Assembly (NCBI GenBank): GCA_900708905.1
Contig: CAADRB010000009.1
Location: 349,168-413,167, forward strand
Direction of reading: 5' to 3'
DNA: 64,000 nucleotides
Origin: Hymenolepis diminuta
Lineage: Eukaryota > Platyhelminthes > Cestoda > Cyclophyllidea > Hymenolepididae
The notes under the pieces were generated by a model that saw only the letters and a program-made list of their open reading frames with translations, searched no databases and was not told the DNA's origin. Both the position numbers and the translations under genes were made by a program. Every line of letters begins with the position of its first letter. The stretch's first letter is position 1. This document shows, in pieces, positions 35,440 through 49,530 of the stretch.

Positions 35440-37533
35440 GTAAGTGTAGCATGAATCAGCCGACGCCACACAATGCCGATTACACTCGCAAAATGTCAAT
35501 TCATGCACTCACATGCGTTCATTGGTATGTATTTGGCTTTATTATTCCACCTTATTTCGCTTGTTGGATTTTATGATTGAAATGGCATTTCATTGCAAGT
35601 CGGCCTACCTCCCTTAAATCTTTCCGCCTTTGTTATTGATACTGAAGGTGTGAAAATTTTGCGCCTCATCAATAAAATAGCCAAATTCATTTGCTGATTC
35701 GTTCAGTGATCGTACTAAGAGAATGCTGGCACGGAAAATAAGCCTTATCCAATATTGTTTATTCGGAGCTATAAACCGATGGCTTAGTTTTATTTTGTGT
35801 GTCTCTCAAGTCAGGTGTTTTGAGATCGAAATCGACCGGTAGTCGAAATAATCAATTGATAACTCAGCAAGGGATGATAGGATTCAAATTTCTTAATCCG
35901 TGGCTCCATCATATCTTACCTCCTTTCTTTGTTGTTTTTGAATGTGAAAATTTTGAGCCTTGCTAGTTAAATAAATGGTTCATTTATCGGCTCGTTTAGC
36001 GATCTTAATCTCGGATTTTGGTATGGAAAATAGGTCCTGTCCAAAGTGACCTGTTATTAGTTATCTCGAAAATAAGGTTTTCAAAATTAATTTCGGTTTT
36101 GAAAGTAGAAGATGCTTTACACATCAGTGTTAGACCTGTCTTTGGATCATTCTCTGCAATCTCTACTGTTGTCATTCCTGTTTAACGCTGCTATTTTAAT
36201 AATTAGGCCTTGATATTATCCTGAAAATGTTATTTTTTTTAAACATTTGATATTTGTACGTCTTTGTGTTAACACATTAATACAGCTATAAGAATGGTAA
36301 ACGCAATTATAAAATAGTACTACAAAGGGAGGATGGTCATTTAGAATGTCGTTTATAGTCCGTACACTACCCTCGGTTCGTCCCAGTCGGCATTCCTATT
36401 TCAGTGCGTAGTCTTAAGTGATTATCTGAAGTTTCTACCAAGTTTTCAGCTTCTAATTATGTGGTCTTTTAACTTTTTCTCTGCATCTATTTCTTTCCGA
36501 CCCATGACAGCAGCGTTTCATTATCAGCAGAAATTTCCTTAAGATGTTTGTTGTTTCAATAATTATGAAACTGAAAGTCTAAGATTTTTTTGTTATTACT
36601 ACAATTTGACTTTTGGGAGGAATTTCAAATTGAAATGAGTTGGCTAAATATAACGCTCATAGATCAATCCTCAGTTGTTCACTCCCATGCGGATCTGTAT
36701 TGGTAATCGTATGTGCTAATTTTATTGATTTTAATCTTAATTATAAATTTTCTTTTAATCGTGGGATGTGTTTTACCCGATAATATATCTAAAAAGTTTT
36801 CTGTTGCATTTTTACCCCATTACAAGTTTACATATTTGGCCAAAAATAATTCTTATTTTTCTCGCGTAATCTAGCTTGTACTCATTTACGCCTATCTTTG
36901 TAAAGGTTTCCATTCTGTTTTTTGGGGTTTTATATTTAAATATGGTCCTAAAAATAATGACCGAATTACTCTATTACTTTTCAATAAATTCTCGTGAGGC
37001 ATTAAGTTTGTTTCCTCAGAGTTTGGCCATTTAATCAATCCTAATCTAATACAATTTATGAACAGTTTTCCTTGTGAAATAGGCGAGATTTCCCATCCAA
37101 AAATTTTCGGTTATCTCCTCCACTAGCTCACCTCATAGATTGTCATCCACTGACCTTTCATTTTCGGCTGATAAAATTCACTGCCATTTAAAATCTATCT
37201 CGGTTGTATGAGTTTTTATTTTTTTTCTCCTCCCCCCTCATTTTAAATTTCCTCTTAGATCCAAACTGCCACATAACTTTTTTCCTCATTTACCTTTACC
37301 GAGTTTAGTAAACCTCAACTATCATCTTGGTTGATACAGTCTCTCCTGGTTACGAGAGCTATGAATGCTATTCAGAATTTCCTAAAGGTGATTTCCTATT
37401 CACATTTAGAACTTCTGCAAAGTGGATAGAGTGCGAGGGAAAAGTTAGTGCGTAAAACAGGCAGAGGAACTGCTCTGTTGCTGAAATATAACCCAGATTG
37501 TCAGTAGTATCTTTATCTTATCTTACTTTGTAG

Positions 37534-40500
37534 AGAGCATATTTGCCCAAGGAATCTCTGGCACATATAGTCTTTATGCTGAAGAATGTTGCCGCTCGGT
37601 TAGTTGTCTTAACACCATTTGACAACAACCCTGAAAACCTCCTCGGTTGTTTTTTGGATGGCTCTCCTCCTGGACCTTTCAGGGCTAATCAGTTGACTGT
37701 CGCCAGTTCAGAGTACGTAATTTTTTATTTGATTTCTCATACGAAGCTGTGTCATATACCCACTCATAATTTAAGTTGTCCATTTGCCTTCAGTTACTCA
37801 GACTCAGAAAGAGGAAAGGTAAAGATGTTTCTCTTAGTAAGAATGTAAGCGGGTAATTGGGGTTCGATTGGATATCTAGTCTGTATGGAAGTGAGGATTC
37901 TTCATTTATAGGTACTAGCATAGAAGACGAGTAAGAGAAAAATCTAATGCCCAGGGAGCTAAAAGTAGTAGTAGTAGTAGTAACTATTAATCAAATCCGT
38001 GGAACCTCTGTTAGTCTAAAAAATTTTCCCGATACAACATACCCATAAAGAAAAACGGGTCTTACTAAATGTTAGCTTTCTTATGACCCTTCTGAGATCA
38101 AGATTACTCTGATAAATACATGATGAGCAGAAAATAGGTATCCCTAAAATACATATATGAATATGACCTCCAGAATGGAATTAAAAACCAAAAGGGATAG
38201 TGAATCTGAAGAAGGGAACTTCGAAATGCACAAAAGTTCCCAGTCCTCTCAAGCGGATTTTACAGAACCTGAAATCAGTACATCATTTTGTCTGATTAGT
38301 GTCCTTTCCATAATCTATTTACGCATGGATTTATTATTATAGTGCTCAAGAAAAGTGCTGGTGACGTATTTATCAGAGTACACATCTTTCAGGACATAGG
38401 TCACGGGACAGATGCTCATTGGAATACATCCAGTGGTGTGAATGGCCTACTGCATTGATTACTTTTGGTTATTAAGTGAGTAGGTCGAGTGCAAGTTTCT
38501 GCCAAGAGTGGCTGCAGAACATCTTCCCTCCACCCAAATCAAGCGTTGCTAGCACTTTTTTCATGGACTTGTAGAAGGGAATTCCGTTCATATATATTTT
38601 GTGAACTCTTCTCAGGGCTTTGAAAATATTCAATTATGCCTCCGATCGACTTTGCTGGTCAATCTTTGATACAGGGTGCAAGATAACGTAAAATGGGTGT
38701 GCCAACCCCTATATCACGACTTCGAGATCCACTTGTTCAAATTCATGCAATACTATCAGCGTTTTAATTTTATCTTGACTTAATAAAAGTGTTAGACAAC
38801 ACTTCTCCTTTACTATCTTACTTATTTCCTATTATGAAAACTCTCTGTACATCCAAAACTGTTTCATTTCAGTATACCTCATCCTTTGTTTATTGTTTTT
38901 GTATTAAGTAGTAGATTTGCCTTTGTCACCTATGTAATTTGGAAGTTACATGTTGACAAAGTACATGTCTGAATAACTCCCGGGCGGCACTGTGTTTACA
39001 TTTCCTAATTAGAATAACTATCTGTACTGGATGGTAATTATTGTCGAGAAAGGAATTGCCGAATGAAAGTTTAATAGTCAGAGGTGTCCCAGATAAGTGC
39101 AAGGGAAGGCTTTTTGATGTAAATGTGTAATGATTTATGAGTTACCGTTTTATTGTAACAGTCCCCGATTATGTTCACCCTTGGTACACTTTAGGTGGTT
39201 AGATTTTGCAAGTGGAATGTATTATTGTTATTATTGTTCAACTGGGCTTTATATCATTTCGCAGGTAAGTGTGCATGCCGAATAAGGATCGCATAATAAG
39301 GTCAAATGAACAAAAAGTTCGTGAAATAAAATGGAATTCAAACGGAAAACCCACTTAGATGGATCCTGAGACCATCAAGAGAAGGGTCAGACAGTTTTAA
39401 ATAGTTGCACGGTTATGGCATGAAATCAAAATATCTACTCGCATTAGTTTTTACTAGCTTATAGATGAAAGATTACATGGAGCTTTATTAATTGAAATCT
39501 ATCTCTAACCAAACGGTGATCTGCGATTTCTTTTAACTGGTTCAGTAAATATAACTTATAAGCAGTTTTATATTTAAAAATGAAACACGATAATGGTGCA
39601 CCATTACATAATGCTTTTTATCTGAAATTCGAATTGTATATGATTATTTGCGTTCATTTTTTTGTTAGCTCGAGGCCCCATTATAAAATCTAAAGGTCTT
39701 TGCAGAGTATTACTTTCCAATCATTCTCTAAATTTAAGTAATTCTCTGTGCACTCAAGATAAGTGGAAACTCGCAATTTTCTGTACTTTCTAATTATCAT
39801 CTTATGCCTTGAATGAATGGTACGCCAAATATACGTGAACTCATGCATCGCTGTTCCAATGGGAGAAATTAGGTAAAAGAAACTTTTCAATTTGAGTAAT
39901 TCTCAGTTACACGAGGTCTTACTTATCACTGGAGCGTGTAGATAAGTTCTTCCATTAACCATTCCATTCGCTAAGGCTTAAACTTGGACTAGGTTATCAG
40001 CTTTGTTTTTCGTGTCCTTTTTGTCTGTAACTAATTGCCTTGTACCTCTCCAAGCCAAATTTTGAAAAAGAATAATAAGTAGAAGAAAATTAATAAGTTT
40101 CATTTCCTTCCTTTTATGCATACATTAGTCACCAGCCTCTACGATTGACCTGATGCTCATTGGCCGCGCGTTTTCGAGCACCTGCTTGTCGAAATCGCAT
40201 GTGCGTTAGCATATTTACAGGCTTTGCCACTAGCCTTACTCATTCTCTTCAAATAAACTTGCTTTTGACTGCTCGCTGCTGCAGCGTTTGCACGTGTTTT
40301 GGTCGGCAAAGAGCTGACGCTGACGCTGTCACTGGTCATTTTTGCACTCATTCTTGTGAAAGTCTATTTGACCGACTATCTAGTCGACCCAATCAACTCT
40401 CCTCTACGCCTAGGCCCTGTCGATGGCCCCAACTTTTTCTGTCAAATGATCGACTGCTGTAGCTGTTGCTGCAAGTATCTACCCCTATATTTTGTTCGAC

Positions 40501-43500
40501 AAGTGAAACAACCTGAGTCGGCCGGCAGACCGCTATTAATTGTCTTGGAGAGGAGAATGATTGATGATTTGCTTCTATTGATGGGGTAGGGAGGGTTTAT
40601 TCCCCTTCCGACGAGTTAGCTTACTTTGTTTAGACCATGTCAGAAAAGGGGACATGTTTGTCAAGTTTTTAGACAATGATTGATTATGAAGAGGATGAGT
40701 TCTTTTATTATACTCGGTGATGTTAGAGATTAGAGGGAAAAAAGATTGTCAGAAATTTTTCCCATAGCTTAGAGGTATTCAGTGGGGGAAACCCTAATAT
40801 GACGTTTCTTTTAATTAACCAACCTCAAATTTAAGAGTCATTGAGTTATGTCACAAACTGGCTTGTCCCTGTGATTTTAATAGCCGTAAGAGTTAATCTC
40901 GCTTCCTTTGGCCTTTTAGACTTTATTAATTCACATTATTTCTTAATTGCGAATTAGTCCCATCCTCCTTTACCACTTAGGGCTATTTTGGATCTCTTTT
41001 TCAAACTACCGGCTTTATGGTTTAAAATGTTAGACCAACTGACGAATCCATAACTCAAGTAAAACTTTGTTGCTGCCATATTCTTATTATCTTTCATTCA
41101 AAATTTCCTGCTCATCTCTTGTTGGGCCGCTGTACTAGTACCGTTTGTTTTTGATACCCTTTCCTATTATTATTACCTAACTATTACTAAGAAGTTTTAA
41201 AATTTTCACTTATGGGAAGCAACAGAAATCGGTTAACAGAAAGTTCAATAAATGATAAAGTGGAGGGGATCAAAAAGACGCTGGGAGCAACGTTAAGAGA
41301 TCAGAGTCTTACAACATTTGATTTTCGAACTCCGATTGTATAATGCTTACTAAGTGGGCAGCTCACATCCCAGAATTCTGATTACACAAATCGTCTCCTG
41401 GATTCCAGCAAGCGCTTGTCTGTGATGTTCGGCGCTTATCGACTTGGTATTATTTAATTAAGAAGGGTTGGTTTTGCCACTTCATTTCTTCTTCCAAAAG
41501 TTGAGAAGGCAAGGAACCTTACATGATATTCAGCAGCTTCCAGTCTTAAAATTTTTAGCCATTTCATCTTTGCTACCTTATGTTAACCGAGCTCCGTAGG
41601 CTGTAATTATTCAAGGTGAATATTAGTGCTATTGTCTTTTCCCACCCCTACAACCAACTTATTTAACCAATAAAGTCTGGTTATTTGTTCGAAACAATTT
41701 TTCTCTCAGACGAATATTATTTTAAAAGAGTATTTAATTTAGTAACGAAACTCATAAACTTTCTTAAATAGTTAGACCAATCGATCGCTGTGACAGTCTG
41801 AATGTTTTTTAATGTGGGCTAGGTAATTTCTAAATACTCTGTCTTTTTCCCCATATTAAGCCTAGTTTATTTCGATAAATACATAGTGTTAAACTGGAAA
41901 GTGATTTATTTTCGGTGAAAGTGACTTCCCTTATCGGTCGGTAGCTTTAAATCGACTGGGATCTATCAAACCCTTTACTACGAGTGTGAATCATAAAGTT
42001 ATGTTCTGAATTTAAATGTCAGTGTATTCATGACTAAATTTATTACCTTTGATATCTAAGTAAGATTTAATGCCGTTTCTCCTGACTGCGTTCCTTTAAA
42101 TAAGTTTTGTATTATGGTCAGACTTCTGAATAATTTCAAAGAACAACACAAGTTATGATATACTAAGATATTCTTAGTTGCCTGCCTTCCTGCAAATTAA
42201 ACATTGGCTCATCCAAGCATTTGTGTAATTGCGGAAATGTCATTGTCAATTACTTCAGATCTTCCGAAAGTTCAGGAACTATGCCTCATCCCTTTGCCTA
42301 TTTGCCCTTGCTTATTCGTCAAATGGGTTATCAACATTAATTTTGTCATTGGCAGGTTTTAAATAATTTTTTAGAAGTATATGCCCTTGTGAATCTATTG
42401 ACATTAGTCTTCGGATGGTCCTTTTTCTGACTCTTATTCTTCCTTTAACCAATTATCATTTTTTTACATTGTTCTGTCCACTTTATAACATTTATGGAGG
42501 GTGAGAAGAAAGCGGCTTGGAGATTTCAAGCCTGAGTAGTAATTGTTCCTTCTAGCTTGCGATATTTAAATCAGTCAAACTCAGTCACCACTAAGTTCCA
42601 AGTGTTTTTGGCCGAGAAATTGCATTTTCATGTTTTCATATAATTATGGCACTGTTTGATAGCGGAAGAAATAGTTTCTCTAGACATTCACAAGCTTCAT
42701 AAATAGGGTCGCTGGTGCATTATGTGTCTCCTTTTATGACTTTAGAACCTTTTATTTTGCTGCCTGATCAGTTTTCAGTGTTGATTTCTGCTTCCTATGT
42801 CTTAAGAGAATTTGCTTTTGGGTGGATATATCGTTAGAGTCTTCTACATGTTGCATGCTGTGAATTAATTGCTATACGCGCCCAGACAAATGAGAGCAAG
42901 TTGTAGCAATAGATGTTTTGTCCATAGGTTGACTCATTCACTGCTCGTTCTATCATCGTCTTCTTCCGTTCTCTGCACTTAATCATTATTCACTTTGTCA
43001 TTTCCATTAACTTTTCAGCCGGTCGATCAGGCAACAATCGGACAGGAGATGTCTTGGTCAGTATGTGTGTGCGCGTATGTGTCTAGATCTCTATGTCTGG
43101 GTTTGGCCAGTTTTGTTCCTCGCATTGTCGTCTTCATCTCTTTCCCTCCTAACACTGCCTACATGCTAATTATTGAATCAAGCAGGCTGCATTCAACAAG
43201 CCGAAGAAGGGAAAGTTAGTTGGTTAGGTGGATGAGTGGAAAGAAGACAAAAACACGTTTATGTGTAGTAGCTGCACGAATGGGTGAATTCGTGTATGTG
43301 CTTTCAAGGCCTTCTATGTGCCTGTCCCTATCTGAGTCATTCTACCGTCTTAGAATTTGTCGTTAGTCTCCATTCTAATCTTGCCATCACAGCCACAATC
43401 AGACTCCGAGCTGTAGTTGTCGTCCTTCATCGATCGGCTAGAGCGCCAGTAATGGAGTGATAGTGTGTTTGAAATGCCGTATGTCAAGATCCTTTGATGT

Positions 43501-44855
43501 ATATCGGTTGAAAAACCGTCTTCCCTAATTGAATGGTCAAATGATTTTCCCGATTAGAAACTCTTTCTTGAATGCTATTTTTATTCTCAAGATTATTTGG
43601 TAGTTGTAAGCTAGATTCTAGGATCCAGATTATTAGATGACCATAATCAAGCTGTCACTCGTTAAAACATTGAGTCTCATGCGGAAAATTTGGTAAACCA
43701 AAGGTCGCCCCTTTAATTTTCAATTACATTTCTATCGAACAACATTTTCATTATATCTTGTTTGTCGTGAACCCATTTAGCCCTTTTATTCATCGGTCCC
43801 TCAACTGTCTCATGTAACCGAAGATTAATGGTCATGACTAATTACTGATGCCCCTTGAACAGCTAGCAGAAAGTCTAACTGTTTTCGATTCTTCATTTGT
43901 CCTTCATTAGCAGACAGCCTTCTGTAACATTTAATGAAATAATATTTACCATTACATCATTCCAGGGACGTTTAGATTTGATTTTTCACTCGAATTTCAC
44001 CAAAAAAATGTTTGCTAAGTTCCTCGCTTTTAAGTAAAGATAATTTATGTGTATTGTGTACCGCTCTGGGCCAGGTACTATCTCATTATCCATAGATCCC
44101 TTTCGTTTCTGATCTTATATTGAATTATTCGTGCTAAGGTGTAAAGTGGTTGAGATTGGTTTCAAGCTTTTCCTTCAATTCATTGTGAAATTGTCCATTT
44201 AAATTTTCTTTCTAATATTATTTTTTCCCTGCTTAAATTAATACCATGATGTCTTTAAATGGTTAGCGCGAAAGAATAGGGTGCTTAACTGTTGTATTTA
44301 TTTTTCTCTTTTAATTTATTGCGTAGAACATGGTTCCCCTCATTGACTTTTTTGAACATTATGCAGCCTTTCATTCCACACATAAAGAGCTTCGCTCCCT
44401 GGAAATCAATTATCCGTTGCTGGTTTTAACCTGTCCATCAACATCATACACTCATGCAAAGTCCCTTTTTGTTTTGACCTTTTCCAAATGTATTTGATGA
44501 AATTCATTCCTTGAAAAGGAAGCAGTTTGCCACCCTCCTAGCACTCATTCAAATCCTGTCAATCTTCTTGTCTTTTAGGATTCAGGAGAGAATTCGCAAG
44601 TTTATTCAGGAATACAAACGTCAATACAAGTGCTTCCCTATTACAGGTAAGTTCAAAGTTACATAAATCTAAAATCTCGCGAAGCATTACTAATCAGACC
44701 CATAAATCAGCTGGCGCATAAATCTTAACAGTCTTTTTACGCTTGTCTTTTCTAGTGCGAGTGTTTTTTTGCTTCTCTTTTCTGTAGGTAGCCTACCTTG
44801 CTGGCGTTCAGATGGAACAAGTCTGGAGAAAGCAGGAAGACGGAAGTCGCTGTAA
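37534..44855 (+). CDS. 3' part of an unrecognised gene: hydrophobic segment plus Cys-rich patch
   Basis: I do not recognise the family. Six exons join in phase with canonical or near-canonical sites: 37534-37716, 37794-37818, 40285-40502, 43019-43056, 44579-44646, 44788-44855 (stop TAA), giving 199 residues; the 5' exons are not found. The segment from the third exon has a strongly hydrophobic run (LTLTLSLVIFALILVKVYL), a likely membrane span, then a patch with CQMIDCCSCCCKY. The C-terminus is basic and hydrophilic (IQERIRKFIQEYKRQYKCFP, ending GTSLEKAGRRKSL). AATAAA follows 56 bp after the stop, which supports this as the true 3' end. The exon set is inferred from phase alone; the 43019-43056 exon uses a GTCAGT donor and is the weakest. 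Confidence 0.5.
37964..37983. repeat. AGT trinucleotide microsatellite
   Basis: About six and a half tandem AGT units in the intron between 37818 and 40285. Confidence 0.85.
38388..38560 (+). repeat. SINE-like repeat, diverged
   Basis: AGGTCACGGGACAGATGCTC, ATTGGAATACATCCAGTGG and a CCAAGAGTGGCTGCAGAACATC tail follow the family order seen at 62781 and 19523. Confidence 0.45.
41151..41545 (+). repeat. Dispersed repeat B, copy 2
   Basis: Second full copy, lying in the 40503-43018 intron of the unrecognised gene. Here the open frame begins with a real ATG (41212) and is closed by TAA right after the identical core. Confidence 0.8.
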
Positions 44856-44910
44856 ACTAATTGCTTTTATTAGTCCCCTTTGCTACATATTCTTCAATTT
44901 TAAAAGGCGG

Positions 44911-44916
44911 AATAAA
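44911..44916 (+). terminator. Polyadenylation signal of the gene ending at 44855
   Basis: AATAAA 56 bp after the predicted TAA, in the normal range for a cleavage signal. Confidence 0.55.
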
Positions 44917-45287
44917 ATTTTATTGCTGTTACTTTGTCTTGTCTTTATTGGTTGTAGTAGGATGATTTCTGGGTAGACAATAATGACCGTATACTCATGG
45001 TAATAGTGTTTTCCGGTCTTTCATCAATCTCTTGCGATGATTTTGCCGTGTGAATATGTCCCAAGCCTTGTTTATATCAAGTGAATGGTAGTTAAATACT
45101 TTTATTGAGGAATACATAAGTAATTGCAATGTACACTTGTAGTTTGAGTTTGGCTAAGAATAATAAATTTTATAAAAGGAAAAAATGATTCATGTACATG
45201 GGAAATATCTAACTTTGGCGATCCGAAAAGGTTGGAGAGGAATACCGGGGGGAAGTACTCCCTTCTTCAGTGATTGGCCTAAAAAGC

Positions 45288-45420
45288 GTCCCGATAGCGC
45301 AGAGGTTAACTTGTCCGTTTGATAAGTAAGAGGAAGTAGTTAAGTCTGGCTAAAAAGTGGTTGACAGTACCAGTTTCTTAACGGGGAGACTACTCTTTCC
45401 TGAATTAGCCAGGGGATTAT
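45288..45420 (+). repeat. Possible eroded SINE-like copy
   Basis: CCCGATAGCGCAGAGGTTAAC looks like an A-box head, and AGTTAAGTCTGGCTAA recalls the GGTTAAGTCTGACTAA of the 19523 copy. The B box is lost. Confidence 0.3.
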
Positions 45421-48400
45421 GTAGTTATATAAAGAGACCAGTTAAAGTTTGCTTTATGCTCAGTGTAAAACAGTCAATTTTGCATCAATTGCGGGAGTAG
45501 ATGAGTGAGTTTTCGATTTATTTTGAAATTTATTAGTAACTGCCTCCATTTGTCTATAAAAGTAAGTCTATTTGAGGGTGTTGGATGCCATTGGAGGTCA
45601 GTTTGAAGATTGATGATAAAGCTGTCTAGGACGAAATAAATATTTCCATGAATTTTACCAACCAATTCCAAAATTCATTTGAAACTAATAATTTTTATGG
45701 ACATATCATCAATAGATTTTCTTAAGATGAATTCTCCATATGCACATACCCAACTCAGTACTTGTGCAGTGAATGATCGTTAAATCAATTAGTGGAGGAA
45801 GTATAATGAATTAGAATATGGTAGTCAATTTCTGACCCACTGCTCGGATGGAAATAATTGATGGGCATATTGAAAAAATATGCTTTAGGCTTTGCTAGAA
45901 GAGGAATCATCATTCGGACATGTTTTCATCTTTCTGGATCTGCGTTGCAGTAGTGATCATCCTAGATTATGTCAATGATTTCGTAGAGGTTTTGCTTGTG
46001 GTAACGGTTTTACACTAGAAGTGGAAGGAATCTCCATTCTTAAAAGCTGTGTGCTTAAGCAAATCTACTATTTCAAGTGATTCGACCTGTAATGTCCTCG
46101 AGAGGGTTGATATGGACAACAATGCTCTATTCCTAGTTAAACATTGACTTTTAAAACAGACTAAAGTTCATAAATTATATCCGTGAATATGCAATTTCAG
46201 GAGTAAGGTTTCATTGAGAATCAAATGAATTTGAAATGAATTCAGAAATTAAATGTAAATAAAAATCTTCATTTTTGGGAAATAGAAGTCTATTGCATTT
46301 TTCCACTCAAGAGTCTTTAGCAAAGTTTCAACAGGGTATGATATCCTCAAATATATCAAGTTAGAGTCTTAAGAACAAATAGGCACCAATCAGTATTGGA
46401 GCTTCAAGAAATTTATACAGTATCAAAATGGTCAAATTCCATTCTCCCCACCCTCCATCCACATATCTCTTTATCTGCCTCAAATCTTTAATGCAAACTT
46501 AAACTGACTTGATTAAATGGACTTAATAGTCCAATCAATAACTGGCCTTGTTACTTACTAGTTGTCCATCAATTGCCTACCTTTTCTTCATTAAAGATAT
46601 CTTTGAATCTTGACAGCTGCTTAGATTTGCGATTTCAGGTATATCATCGAAAATTAGTCACTGTATTTCGTAAAAGTATTAATTAACGTTAAATCTTTAT
46701 AAGAATTTAGTATTTTATGATTATTATAATTAAATAATAAATATGCAAATATATATTAATATTCCATTTAATGCATAATAAAATTCTATTATTTGAATTC
46801 ATATGCTGCTTCAATATTAAAAAAACTAATGAAGGTTCATTAAAACGGTTTTGTATTTAGAAAAAATATTCACTCGATAAAATATTTGAATAAATTCTGG
46901 AAAGGGAAAATAAACACGAGAAGAAATCCCATTATCAAATCCTCTAACTTTCGCGTCTCAAGATGTACGCTTTCTTTCCCTTTAAGATGAATTAGAAGTG
47001 GATTAGGATGGGATGCGGAAAATATAAATGAATTTAGATTTTTAATTTAGGAAAATTGGCTTCTCTAGTCATTTTCTGCTATGCAACCCGTAAAGCTTAA
47101 CTAAATTCGGGCGATACACCAAATATTCTAACCAAATAGGATTCCATAAATTTGAGGTGTCTAAAGTTATATGAAACCTTCCCTTTTTAGGACCAAAATT
47201 TTCGGAGTTTCATCTCCTTTATTATTGAAAGCAATATATTCTCCTAATTTCTTCGTAATTTTCACTTGCGTTCAATCAAAATGGTAACCAATGAATCTAC
47301 CTTAGATGGAGGTAAATATGAATTAATATGCATAATATGATATATATTTTTTCCACTTTTATCCTTCCCAAGGAGCTGAAGATGCAACCCAAAACAGTAG
47401 AAATTTCCTTAAGCGCCAGTCAATGCACGTCCCATAAACACAATATTTGGCAAGTATATCTCATTCAGCAGTTTTAATTATAATATATCAGGAATACTTG
47501 CTCCCACAATGTTCATTCTAAGAGAAAATTTGACAAAATTTGTGAAGCAAACGAAATAGGATGCGAAAATTAGCAATAGAATTATTACGCATAACTAAGT
47601 TCCTTATAAAAAAATCAGCTTAAATGAGCTTCTGCGCACAGAAGCGGCGAAAGAAAATTTGTTTTCTAACAAAGCCTTATCGCAACTTTGTCCTACTTTA
47701 GGAAATTCATGCATGCTAAGCATAAGGAAGGCGAAAACCTGAATATTAAGTTAAATTCTTTCAAAAGAAGTAGTAGCACTTTTATTAACCATGATATTCT
47801 TGAATTTGTAAATATGTCTTTATAAACTACAAATATCATGCTTCCTTACCTCAGAATTACATAATCTACATGAACAGAGTCGATATATCTTAAATCTAAA
47901 GTATTAAGAAGTTTATTGCTAAAATAAAGACGCCAATACACTCCTCAGTGTAACCCAATTCAGTGAGTTCAAGTCCTCTTTTTTTCGGACGTTTCAATAG
48001 TATTAAAGCTAATAGTGATTGAACTATTACCTGTCCAGATTTTAGTTTCAATTCTGACATTTTGAGGCCCACGCCAGCTCTTCTTCGGGAAACTTTTGAG
48101 CAGATTGCTCAATTTTGAAAGTAAACCGTTCTTTTATTACCTTCCGTTATACAAACTATTGTTTTAGTTATTTGAGTAATCAATATTGAAACATTGGTGG
48201 AAAATTCTAAATAATGACGTTCATGCTAGAAATAGAGGTCCTAACAATACGGAGCTCTGCGGAGATGCCTATCGATTTTATCAATTGCTCTTATTCACGA
48301 CACTCAATACAGTTAAATTCGTTATTAACACCTCTGTATTTCTTCTGTTTCAATTGGATTAAATTGATCAAATCGCCAGGTTTTATTTTTAGCATTTTTA

Positions 48401-49399
48401 GTATTACGTCTAAAGTTAGATAATAAACGGATGAAGACTAATAGTTTAAAATGCGAATGGATTTTATAAGGCTGAGGAGATTTAAAGGTGATTGAATCAG
48501 CTACTCAGTTAAAATAGGGAATTGAAATTCTCAGTGATACTATTTGTTGGATCTGTAGACGGGATCTCATAGATTTTTTCTATATTTGGACATTTTTTGA
48601 AAATGCTTCGCTGTCTGAAACTGCAATCCGTTACAATACTGTATGCTGTATGATAATAATGATAACAACCCCTAGAATAACTCAAAATGAGTTTTGAGCA
48701 CGAGTCCATGCGAAAAAGAGTCATAAGCCAGAGTTTATCCGTTTTGGGGGGATTAGTCATTCGTGCCTTGAAAAAAAATGCTGCACTTGACGAAACGAGA
48801 AGTGTGAAAGTTCGGTCAGAAAATCTCTAATTTTACGCAAGTAGTCTCCGAACATTCCCCCTTTCTGCTCGTGTGGGACGACGCGAATTGAGACCTGAGT
48901 GTGTCTGGAAATTAGGCGTCTAGTCCACTAACACGAAGAGGAGGTGAAGAAGGTGACTGAGTCTCAACAGCAATTTGCTGCAAAAGTGCGAGCGAATGAC
49001 GTGCAGTGGCAGGATAGTAGTCGTCTGACTGACGCCGACCTACGCGTCTTAATAGTCGTTGTTAAAAAAGACGGTCCCTCCTCCTGCGGACTTGACTTGA
49101 TTTTAGTTGACTCCACGCCTTAGAGTGGAGAGAGCCATGGAAAGACAACGTCCCATTTATCTCTCTCCCCACCGTCAAAATCAGGAGAAATGAAAATTAG
49201 TTATGTGTATATATAGAAGGGCATTATTCTGCGACCTGAATTTTTCTCCTCGAAATACTCTGTCACAAAGACAGAAGGCGTTCCAACAAATGGTTTCAAA
49301 AAATATGGACCTATGACTTCTTTAAAATGCATGCAAAATGCACATTCTTTTGAAGTTCCGAGGCATTTGTCTAAACAACTATTGAACCCTGTGCAAGTG

Positions 49400-49530
49400 G
49401 CAAAATGATCAGCGTGTTCGCATGCGAAATTAGAGATCACGGATTCGATACTCAGTGAGTAGAATGGCCAACCGCACTGGATAAGTTTTTTATTTAAGAA
49501 GATAGCGGAATTCGGGCTTCGCACGAAACA
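49400..49530 (+). repeat. SINE-like repeat, diverged
   Basis: GATCACGGATTCGATACTCA (B-box region) then AGAATGGCCAACCGCACTGG, nearly identical to the body at 19523. Confidence 0.5.

Larger units (their letters stand above)
33267..37533. other. Region upstream of the 37534 exon, no supported exon
   Basis: The 5' exons of the unrecognised gene should lie here or further left, but none is convincing. A 103-codon frame (34009-34320, +) overlaps the short direct repeats and has no supporting splice context. Confidence 0.45.
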
